Assembly: GCA_951812805.1 (NCBI GenBank)
Contig: CATOSZ010000001.1
Location: forward strand, 1,364,001-1,428,000
Source: an uncultured Alphaproteobacteria bacterium
GTDB taxonomy: Bacteria; Pseudomonadota; Alphaproteobacteria; GCA-2731375
Length of the DNA: 64,000 nt
Reading direction: 5' to 3'
Shown here in pieces: positions 8,794-15,008 of this stretch. How positions within the stretch are numbered: position 1 is the stretch's first letter; every line of letters starts with the position of its first letter. The notes under the pieces are model-generated. The model searched no databases. It was not told the origin of the DNA and saw only the letters and a list, made by a program, of their open reading frames with translations. The position numbers were made by a program, and so were the translations under genes.

Positions 8794-10231
8794 CAGGCAG
8801 TTCTCATTATGGCTCTTGTTTCTGTCTCCTGGGTGATACTCGCTTGGGGTTCGGTTTCGGTTCAGAGGCTGGCTCTGGCAGGCGGTGGCTGCCCAGTGAT
8901 GAGGGTCCGCACGAGGGCCGCCCAGGAGGGGAAGACGATGTAGCTGGTAATGGTGCGTAAGTGTTCGAAGAAGCGCCGACGTGAGCCAAGGGCGCCGCGG
9001 GCCTTTTCCCAGACGGCTTCGAGGATCTCGCACACGCCGTGGCAGGCGAAGGCGAAGAGGTTCATGGTGGCGAGCAGGGCCGAGAGGTTCTGTTTGCCAT
9101 GTCCGAAGTTGTGCTCGAGATTGTAGCCGTTGTTCTTGAGCACGTTGAAGGTCTCGTTCTCGATCTTCCAACGGGCCCGCCCGCAGGCGGCGAGTTCGGC
9201 GACGTTGCTCCGGTCGACAGCGATGTCGGTGACGAAGCTGTTGCGGTACGTGACCTTTCCGGCCTTGTTGACGATCTCGATGTTGAGCCAGTTGACCCGG
9301 AGCGCGTCCTTACCGTCGCGGATCGGCACGTCGGCGAGCCAACGGTAGCGATGGGTCTGGAAGCCACGGCCTTTCTTGACCCGTTCCTCGTGGATCGGCA
9401 GTTCGATGCCGTCGAGCCATTCGTGGAGCGTCGGATGCGAGCCTGGCTTGGCGACGAACAGGAAGTTGCCGCCAACCGCTTGAACGGCCTCGCAAATCGG
9501 CTGGCGGGAATAGAGATCGTCGCCGAGATAGATCGGCTTCAGCCGGGCCAGGCCGGGCCCGTGCGCGACCAGCCAGCGCCGCGTCGCCCGGCTTTCGCAG
9601 TCCTGCTTCTCCCCGCCATCCTGGGGAACGACGAACTCCGGAGCCAGCGGTATCGCCCGGGCGTGGCCCGGGGCGACAAGCGCTGCCGTGACCATGTTGT
9701 GGTGATACTCCACGGCCCCGTCGTTGCGCTTGCGCTGCGAGCAGTTGGGGCAGGAGATCTTCCGCGAGCAGAAATATTCGGTGCCGTCGAGCGCGACCAG
9801 GAGATGGCCGTCCAGGCGTCGGAAGGGGCCGAGCCCACCGCCCGCCTCCAGACGTTCCAGCAGGGACGAGAAGAGCGGATAGAGCCTGTCCGGCACCACC
9901 GGGTCCAGCATCGCCCGGATCTGGTTGTCCGTCGGGATCCGCGACATGGAGAACAAGCTCTCACAATTCGAGCGCCCGTGCGCCCGCGCCAACGTGCGCT
10001 GATGGGACAGGAACGAGGGGCTCTGCATGAAGAACAGCGAGAAGGCCGAAAGCCCGAAGTCGGCCATGTCATAGCGGCTGTTGCTCCCCGTCCGCTTGTC
10101 CGGGAGGGACCCGCAGAGCGAGCGCAACTCCAATATCAGGTCTTTGAGCACCTTCATCGCCACTTTGAATCAGAAACCGGGCTCCTTGCATAGGAAAAAA
10201 TCAACGCAAATCGCCAAAATGAGAATTGCTG
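8794..10231 (-). mobile_element. 1.44-kb insertion sequence, copy 1 (IS4/ISNCY-like, 9-bp target duplication)
   Basis: The element ends in imperfect inverted repeats: CAG(G)CAGTTCTCATTATGGC on the left and, reading inward from the right, CAGCAATTCTCATTTTGGC. It is flanked by CCGGACAGG. A near-identical copy lies at 46972–48408 with its own 9-bp duplication. The left tip here has one extra G compared with copy 2. The element sits inside the left end of the neighbouring ISAs1-family IS. Family assignment rests on the DDE transposase and 9-bp duplication and is not certain. Confidence 0.92.
8862..10157 (-). CDS. DDE transposase of the 1.44-kb IS, copy 1, 431 aa
   Basis: A DDE-type transposase. 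The first Asp is in LVALDGTEYF, the second in IYLGDDLYSRQPI, and the Glu in ARWKIENETFNVLKNNGYNL followed by EHNFGHGKQNLSALL. A CSRKISCPNCSQRKRN segment after the first Asp looks like a small Cys-rich insertion. The ATG at 10157 is used; a GTG two codons earlier is also possible. It differs from copy 2 by one residue near the N-terminus (Leu versus Phe in CGS-L/F-PDK, from G/A at 10106). The protein cuts and joins the element ends. It reads as full length. Confidence 0.92.
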   Translation of the reverse strand: MKVLKDLILELRSLCGSLPDKRTGSNSRYDMADFGLSAFSLFFMQSPSFLSHQRTLARAHGRSNCESLFSMSRIPTDNQIRAMLDPVVPDRLYPLFSSLLERLEAGGGLGPFRRLDGHLLVALDGTEYFCSRKISCPNCSQRKRNDGAVEYHHNMVTAALVAPGHARAIPLAPEFVVPQDGGEKQDCESRATRRWLVAHGPGLARLKPIYLGDDLYSRQPICEAVQAVGGNFLFVAKPGSHPTLHEWLDGIELPIHEERVKKGRGFQTHRYRWLADVPIRDGKDALRVNWLNIEIVNKAGKVTYRNSFVTDIAVDRSNVAELAACGRARWKIENETFNVLKNNGYNLEHNFGHGKQNLSALLATMNLFAFACHGVCEILEAVWEKARGALGSRRRFFEHLRTITSYIVFPSWAALVRTLITGQPPPARASL

Positions 10232-10240
10232 CCGGACAGG
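10232..10240. repeat. Right target duplication of the 1.44-kb IS (CCGGACAGG), inside the ISAs1 left tip
   Basis: CCGGACAGG repeats 8785–8793. Its last four bases (CAGG) are also the first bases of the ISAs1-family inverted repeat, so the 1.44-kb IS landed across the left junction of ISAs1. Confidence 0.9.
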
Positions 10241-11445
10241 GGAATCGCATTTGGAATTGCCTTGACGTGCGTGTTTGATCTTGAGGTATTGGCGCGAATC
10301 GATTCTACCCGGTCTTTTCACGGGTGGAGGTTGCGATGGAAGGCTTTCTGGAGTGCTTTGAGGGTCTCGAGGATCCGCGGACTGGCAATGCCGGGCGTCA
10401 CGATCTGCTGGAGATCTTGACGATCGCCCTGTGCACGGTCCTCTCGGGCGGTCAGACGGCGGTCGACATGGCGATCTTCGCGCGTGAAAAGGAGGCGTTC
10501 CTGCGGGAATTTCTCGTACTCGAACATGGCGTGCCGAGCCACGACACCTTCAGCCGGGTGTTCCGGTTGCTGGATCCGGAGGCGTTCGGCGCCTGCTTCC
10601 AGCGCTTCATGGCGCGCTTTTCCGAGACCTGCCAAGGGGTCATTGCGATCGACGGCAAGGTGGTGCGGCGATCCTACGACAAGGCGAGCGGCACGTCGGC
10701 GCTGCATATGGTCTCGGCCTGGGGCTGTGATCAGCGGCTGGTGTTGGGGCAAGTCGCCACCGACGCCAAGTCCAACGAGATCACCGCCGTGCCGAAGCTG
10801 TTGAAACTATTGAGCCTCGAGGGGACGATCGTGACCGTGGACGCCCTCAATTGCCAGCGCGCCATCGCCAGCCAGATTATCGAGCAGGGGGGTGACTACG
10901 CCCTGGCGTTGAAGGGCAATCAAGGCACGCTGCATGACGACGTGAGAACCTTCCTCGACGATCCGAAAGCCGAAGCGACCACCACCGACACCACGGTCGA
11001 TGGCGATCATGGCCGCATCGAGACCCGTGCCGCTCTCGTCTCCAGCCACGTCGAGTGGCTGCAAGAGCGCCATCATTGGCCGGGCCTGAAGGCGGTCGCC
11101 AAAGTCACCCGGACCCGCGAGTGCGCGGAGAAGACGTCGAGCGAAACCGCCTACTACCTGCTCAGCCAGCCGCTCGACGCCGAGCGCTTCAATCCCGTTG
11201 CCCGGGCGCACTGGGGGGTCGAAAACCGCCTGCACTGGTGCCTCGATGTCCAAATGAACGAAGACCAAGACAGAACCCGCAAGGACAATGGACCGCACAA
11301 TCTCGCCGTCCTGCGCCACATGGCGCTCAATGTCATGCGAAAGGATCCACGAAAAGACTCGCTGCGCGCCAAGTTCAAAATCGCCGCTTGGAACAACGAC
11401 TATCTCCTGTCACTCCTCGGCAAATTCTGAAATGCGATTGCCCTG
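10237..11445 (+). mobile_element. ISAs1-family insertion sequence, 1.21 kb
   Basis: The terminal repeats match: CAGGGGAATCGCATTT on the left and, reading inward from the right, CAGGGCAATCGCATTT. The 9-bp target ATGACCGGA follows at 11446–11454, and its partner lies at 8781–8789 beyond the nested IS. Length and transposase are typical of ISAs1. The element looks complete; only its left flank has been displaced by the second insertion. Confidence 0.93.
10336..11430 (+). CDS. ISAs1-family transposase, 364 aa
   Basis: Typical ISAs1 DDE transposase: the N-terminal DPRTGNAGRHDLLEILTIALCTVLSGGQT, IAIDGKVVRRSYDK with the first Asp, VTVDALNCQRAIA with the second Asp, and HWGVENRLHWCLDVQMNEDQDRTR with the Glu. 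The end, NLAVLRHMALNVMRKD, is also characteristic. The ATG at 10336 is chosen because GGAGG sits 5 nt upstream; a GTG 12 nt earlier is in frame. Intact, so the element may be active. It lies alone between the element's repeats. Confidence 0.95.
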   Translation: MEGFLECFEGLEDPRTGNAGRHDLLEILTIALCTVLSGGQTAVDMAIFAREKEAFLREFLVLEHGVPSHDTFSRVFRLLDPEAFGACFQRFMARFSETCQGVIAIDGKVVRRSYDKASGTSALHMVSAWGCDQRLVLGQVATDAKSNEITAVPKLLKLLSLEGTIVTVDALNCQRAIASQIIEQGGDYALALKGNQGTLHDDVRTFLDDPKAEATTTDTTVDGDHGRIETRAALVSSHVEWLQERHHWPGLKAVAKVTRTRECAEKTSSETAYYLLSQPLDAERFNPVARAHWGVENRLHWCLDVQMNEDQDRTRKDNGPHNLAVLRHMALNVMRKDPRKDSLRAKFKIAAWNNDYLLSLLGKF

Positions 11446-11454
11446 ATGACCGGA
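11446..11454. repeat. Right target duplication of ISAs1 (ATGACCGGA)
   Basis: ATGACCGGA directly follows the ISAs1 right tip and matches 8781–8789. Removing both elements joins 8789 to 11455 and restores one copy. Confidence 0.9.
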
Positions 11455-11542
11455 CACCCAACCGGCATTGTCGACGGCGGAGCGCGACCTGTTTGCCACG
11501 CCGAGCCGACACCTCGCCGAAGCGCCATGGCCCGGGTAGAGT

Positions 11543-11590
11543 AGGGTCGGGAGAAGAGCGAGGCACAGGGTCGGGAGATGAGTGAAGCGC
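11543..11590 (+). repeat. Tandem 24-bp repeat overlapping a start codon
   Basis: Two adjacent 24-bp units (11543–11566 and 11567–11590) agree at 20 of 24 positions, each beginning AGGGTCGGGAGA. The ATG of the MlaD-like gene lies in the second unit where the first has AAG. The GGGAG just before it is the only Shine-Dalgarno candidate and is unusually close. Confidence 0.7.
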
Positions 11591-12234
11591 AGCCCGATAT
11601 CCATCGACCGGCGGATCGTCCCGGCTACGGCCGTCGTCGTGACCTCGGTCTGCGCGGTGCCGAGCGGCGGACGGGACGCCTCGTCCTCGGCGTGCTTGCG
11701 GCGACGGGGTTCCTGGCCATGCTGCTGGTCGCCGTCGGCCTGGTGCGGAGCCTGTCGCCCGCCGACGTACTACACCTGGAGGTGAGCGCGCCGAGTGCGC
11801 TGGGCCTGAAGCCGGGCGCGCCCGTGCGGCTCGCCGGTATCGACATCGGCCGGGTCGAGACGGTCGAGCACGGCGCCGGCGAGGGCGTGGTGTTCCGCCT
11901 TGCAATCGACGAAACGCACGCCCCCCGCCTGCACGCCGACGCCGAGGTCCGCTTCGTCGGGCCCCCGTTCGCCGAGGGACATCTCGCCCTCGTCGGTGGA
12001 AGCCCGGCTGCCGCCCCGCTCGGCCCCGGCGCACGCCTGATGCTCGAGGTCGCCGGGCCCTTGGACGAGGCGCTCATCCGGCTGCACCGGGCCAGCACGC
12101 GGTTGGAGGCGGTGATCGCGCGCCTGGAGGCGGCGCCGGCCGCCGCCGAAGACCTCGCCCGGGCCGCGGCCGAACTGGAAGCGGCGGCCCGACGCTTGTC
12201 GCCGGCGCCCGGGGCGGATAGGAAACAGCCGTGA
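11578..12234 (+). CDS. MlaD/MCE-domain protein, single-pass membrane anchor, 218 aa
   Basis: After a 33-residue basic N-terminus comes one membrane segment (LVLGVLAATGFLAMLLVAVGLV). An MCE/MlaD domain follows, with the signature SALGLKPGAPVRLAGIDIGRVETVE and a second strand set (DAEVRFVGPPFAEGHLALVGG). The C-terminus is Ala/Leu/Arg coiled-coil-like, as in MlaD and VpsC-type lipid carriers, but short. MlaD proteins form hexameric rings that carry lipids across the periplasm with an MlaE permease and MlaF ATPase; neither is adjacent, so it is an orphan. It is followed 21 nt later by a flavoprotein gene. The start has no better alternative because TAG lies upstream in frame. Confidence 0.7.
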   Translation: MSEAQPDIHRPADRPGYGRRRDLGLRGAERRTGRLVLGVLAATGFLAMLLVAVGLVRSLSPADVLHLEVSAPSALGLKPGAPVRLAGIDIGRVETVEHGAGEGVVFRLAIDETHAPRLHADAEVRFVGPPFAEGHLALVGGSPAAAPLGPGARLMLEVAGPLDEALIRLHRASTRLEAVIARLEAAPAAAEDLARAAAELEAAARRLSPAPGADRKQP

Positions 12235-12255
12235 CGCAGGCGGGAAAGGCGGGAT

Positions 12256-13938
12256 ATGGCTGAAGTGTTGGAACGCGAAGCCGACGTGGTCATCGTCGGC
12301 TCGGGCGGGGCGGGGATGTATGCCGCCCTCGTCGCGGCGCGGGCGGGCGCCGACGTGCTGCTGCTCGACCGCAGCCTGATCGGGCGCGGCGGCGCCACGG
12401 TAATGGCGCAGATGACCGTCGCCGCCGCCATCGGCCATGCCGAACTGGACGACTGGCGCGATCACTACGCCGATACGCTCGCCGCCGGGCGCGGCCTCAA
12501 CAACGAACCGCTGGCCCGCCTGCTTTGTGCCGATGCGCCCGAGCGCATCCTGGAGATGGCCGAATGGAACGTCGGCTGGGCGAGCGAGGGCAATGCCATC
12601 ACCCAGGCGATGGCGCCCGGCCATTCCGCCCGGCGCTGCGTCTATGTCGACTATCTCGACACCGGGCCCGCCGTCTCCCGCACGCTGCGCGCCCAGCTTT
12701 CGCGGACCGAGGGGGTGACACGGCTGGCCGATCTGGTCGCCCGCGAGGTCGTCGTGGCCGACGGCCGCGCCGTCGGGATCCACGGTCATCACCTTTCCAG
12801 CGGCCGCGAGGTGGCGATCACCGCCGACGCCGTGGTGCTGGCGACCGGCGGTCTCACGCGGCTCTATGCACGCAACAGCGCGTCGGCCAACATGGGCGGC
12901 GACGGCTTTGCCCTGGCGCTCCGGGCCGGGGCGGAACTGGTCGACATGGAATTCGTGCAGTTCTTTCCGATCGGGCACCTGGCGCCGCGCATGATCGGCA
13001 TGGATCCCATCATGTGGGACCCCTTCCGCTACAAACTCGGCGGCCGCCTGCTGAACGCCGAGGGCGAGGAGTTCACCGAACGCTACGGCGTCACCGAGGA
13101 CGGCAGCTACAAGATCACCCGCGATCTCGCGACCTACGCCATCTACAAGGAGGTCGAGGCCGGGCGCGGCTCGCCGCACGGCGGGGCCTGGCTCAGCTTC
13201 GAGCACATCTCGGAAAGCGACCTGCGGGCGGCTTTCGGCCCGGTCATCGACCGGCTGGCGGCGAACGGCATCGACCTGACGAAGACCCGCATCGAAGTCT
13301 CGCCCATCGCGCACTATCACATGGGCGGCATGGTGGTGGACGAGGCGATGCGCAGCCGGGTGCCGGGCCTGCTGGCCGCGGGCGAGCTGGTGGGGGGTGC
13401 CGGCGGCGCCAACCGACTGTCGGGCAACGCGATCAGCGAGGCGCTGGTGTTCGGCGCCCGGGCCGGCCAGACGGCGGCGGCGATGTCCACCGCGCGGAAC
13501 TCCGCCGCGGTCCGCGCCGCCGCCGAGGCGGCGATAGGCGGTGCGGGGGATCTGGGCGATTACAATCCGGCGGCCCGGATCCTGGAGTTGCAGGGCCTGC
13601 TGAACCGGGATGTCGGGCCGTTTCGCGATGCCGACGCGCTGGCCCGCGCACTCGCCCGTATCGAGGCGATGACGGCGGAGGCGGCCGCGCTCGGCCCGCC
13701 GATCGCCCAGGGCGCGTTCGACGCCGCCTTTCTCGATCGCCTCGATCTCGCCAACATGCTGTTGACCGCCGAGGCGATCACCCGTGCCGCGCTCGCCCGC
13801 GACGAAAGCCGCGGCGCCCATCAACGTGAGGACTATCCGGAAATGGACGATGCCTGGGGCGAAAACCAATACTCGAGCCTGTCGGAGGGACGGCTCGCCC
13901 TCGAACGTCGGCCCGTGGTGCGGGAGGATGCGGCATGA
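12256..13938 (+). CDS. Fumarate reductase/succinate dehydrogenase-type flavoprotein, 560 aa
   Basis: An FAD-binding Rossmann motif VVIVGSGGAGMYAAL is near the N-terminus. Substrate-site motifs of the FrdA/SdhA/NadB family follow: GGDGFALALRAGAELVDMEFVQFFP, SPIAHYHMGGMVVDE (catalytic His) and GGANRLSGNAISEALVFG (catalytic Arg). The position of the FAD-linking His in SdhA (the HT of RSHT) is here GGAT, so the FAD is probably non-covalent, as in soluble fumarate reductases or L-aspartate oxidase. The stop overlaps the next gene as ATGA, coupling it to a 2Fe-2S protein. No membrane-anchor subunit is present. It likely oxidises or reduces a dicarboxylate-like substrate in the cytoplasm. Confidence 0.85.
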   Translation: MAEVLEREADVVIVGSGGAGMYAALVAARAGADVLLLDRSLIGRGGATVMAQMTVAAAIGHAELDDWRDHYADTLAAGRGLNNEPLARLLCADAPERILEMAEWNVGWASEGNAITQAMAPGHSARRCVYVDYLDTGPAVSRTLRAQLSRTEGVTRLADLVAREVVVADGRAVGIHGHHLSSGREVAITADAVVLATGGLTRLYARNSASANMGGDGFALALRAGAELVDMEFVQFFPIGHLAPRMIGMDPIMWDPFRYKLGGRLLNAEGEEFTERYGVTEDGSYKITRDLATYAIYKEVEAGRGSPHGGAWLSFEHISESDLRAAFGPVIDRLAANGIDLTKTRIEVSPIAHYHMGGMVVDEAMRSRVPGLLAAGELVGGAGGANRLSGNAISEALVFGARAGQTAAAMSTARNSAAVRAAAEAAIGGAGDLGDYNPAARILELQGLLNRDVGPFRDADALARALARIEAMTAEAAALGPPIAQGAFDAAFLDRLDLANMLLTAEAITRAALARDESRGAHQREDYPEMDDAWGENQYSSLSEGRLALERRPVVREDAA

Positions 13939-14279
13939 GCGGCGCTGTCGCCCGCCTCCGCGTCAAGCGAGGCACGCCGGAAAACGACCAGGGTCACCAG
14001 ACCTTCGAGGTGCCGTTCGAGGAGGGCCAGTCGCTGCTCGACGGCCTGCGCCGGATCCGCGCCGAGCAGGACCCGAGCCTCGCCATCCGTTTCGCCTGCA
14101 TCAACGCCAACGCCTGCAAGGAGTGCATCGTCAAGCTCGACGGCAAGACGGTCTATGCCTGCACCACGCGCCTTATCGCGGGCGAGATGACGGTCGACCC
14201 CCTGCCCAACAAGCCGCTGATCCGCGATCTCGTCACCGACATCGCACCGCGCGGGGACCGCATCCAGGACCAGGCTTGA
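13935..14279 (+). CDS. Minimal 2Fe-2S ferredoxin-like partner of the flavoprotein, 114 aa
   Basis: It matches only the N-terminal Fer2_3-type domain of SdhB/FrdB: LRVKRG, then DPSLAIRFACINANACKECIVKLDGKTVYACTT. Candidate cluster ligands are Cys55, Cys61, Cys64 and Cys76, spaced C-x5-C-x2-C-x11-C. Usual SdhB/FrdB spacing begins C-x4-C, so one residue is extra. The C-terminal domain with the 4Fe-4S and 3Fe-4S clusters is absent and the reading frame ends normally, so this is a short form and not a truncation. It is translationally coupled to the upstream flavoprotein and probably passes electrons to or from it. Confidence 0.8.
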   Translation: MSGAVARLRVKRGTPENDQGHQTFEVPFEEGQSLLDGLRRIRAEQDPSLAIRFACINANACKECIVKLDGKTVYACTTRLIAGEMTVDPLPNKPLIRDLVTDIAPRGDRIQDQA

Positions 14280-14301
14280 AAAACCGGCCGGTGAGGATAA
14301 T

Positions 14302-14318
14302 AATACTATTATAGTATT
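14302..14318. promoter_or_regulatory. AT-rich palindromic operator candidate for the toxin-antitoxin pair
   Basis: AATACTAT-T-ATAGTATT has 8-bp arms around a single T, in an AT-rich patch 18 nt before the antitoxin ATG. Phd/VapB-type antitoxins usually bind such palindromes to repress their own operon, so autoregulation is inferred. The contrast with the high-GC surroundings is sharp. Confidence 0.7.
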
Positions 14319-14335
14319 TTTCGGGAGCCGAGCCG

Positions 14336-14584
14336 ATGAAGGTCGTATCGATCACCGAAGCGAACCAGCGCTTTTCGAGCCTGATCCGGGACCTGGAAGC
14401 CGGCGGCGAGGGCTATCTGATCCAGCGGCGCGGCAAGGTCGTCGCCAAGCTGGTGCCCGGGACCAGCGACAAGATGGACGATCCCAAATGGCGCGCGGCC
14501 TACGAGCGCATGAGCAAGGACTTCAAGACGGGCGTCGATCTCGGCGGAATGAGGGTGGACCGGGACGAGTTGTATGATCGTTGA
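14336..14584 (+). CDS. Phd/YefM-family antitoxin, 82 aa
   Basis: The start MKVVSITEANQRFSSLIRDLEAGGEGYLIQRRGKVVAKLVP is the classic Phd/YefM DNA-binding fold (TEANQRFSxLI and RGKxVAxLVP). The C-terminal tail (DPKWRAAYERMSKDFKTGVDLGG) is the expected flexible toxin-neutralising segment. It overlaps the PIN-domain gene by 11 nt, the usual antitoxin-first order. A GGGAG site lies before the ATG, with the palindromic operator candidate just upstream. Confidence 0.9.
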   Translation: MKVVSITEANQRFSSLIRDLEAGGEGYLIQRRGKVVAKLVPGTSDKMDDPKWRAAYERMSKDFKTGVDLGGMRVDRDELYDR

Positions 14585-14996
14585 ACGTCATGCGACGGTC
14601 GACACGAATATCTTGATCTACGCGATCGACCGCCATGCCGGCGAAAAGCAGGCGATCTCGCAATCCCTCATAGAGTCGCTGGTGTGCGATGACGGCGTGG
14701 TTACCCTCCAGGTCCTCGGCGAATTCTTCCACGCGACGACGCGCAAGGGCTTTCTCTCTCCGGCGGAAGCCAGAGTCAGGATCGATTACTGGCGAGACTT
14801 GTTCCATGTCGCCGCCGCCGACGAGATTGCCCTCGACGACGCCGTGACCGCCGTGACGGATCACGGTCTTTCCTTTTGGGACGCCATGCTGTGGGCGACC
14901 GCCCGGCAGGCCGGCTGCCCGGTCCTCTATTCCGAAGACATGCAGCACGGCCGCACGCTCGGCGGTGTCGAAATCGTCAATCCGTTCCTCGCCTGA
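14574..14996 (+). CDS. PIN-domain ribonuclease toxin (VapC-like), 140 aa
   Basis: PIN-domain acidic residues are all present: VDTNILIYAID near the N-terminus (Asp10), LGEFFHATTRKG (Glu about position 50), LSFWDAMLWATARQAG (Asp about position 103) and LYSEDMQHG. VapC toxins are Mg-dependent endoribonucleases that cut tRNA or rRNA and are held inactive by the upstream antitoxin. The length is typical. It overlaps the antitoxin gene by 11 nt, so the two are coupled. The stop is 12 nt from the convergent hydantoinase gene, leaving no room for a separate terminator. Confidence 0.9.
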   Translation: MIVERHATVDTNILIYAIDRHAGEKQAISQSLIESLVCDDGVVTLQVLGEFFHATTRKGFLSPAEARVRIDYWRDLFHVAAADEIALDDAVTAVTDHGLSFWDAMLWATARQAGCPVLYSEDMQHGRTLGGVEIVNPFLA

Positions 14997-15008
14997 GCCT
15001 CGTTTCGC

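Noticed and set aside
9039..10193. Long plus-strand ORF opposite the IS transposase (and its twin at 47216–48370)
   Set aside because: It is antisense to a clear DDE transposase, has no domain, and is explained by GC bias.
8756..11587. A 54-codon ORF that would be open across the empty IS site (8756 to 8789 joined to 11455 onward)
   Set aside because: Arg-rich composition and no family resemblance; it is probably chance in high-GC DNA, so I do not claim that the two IS interrupted a gene.
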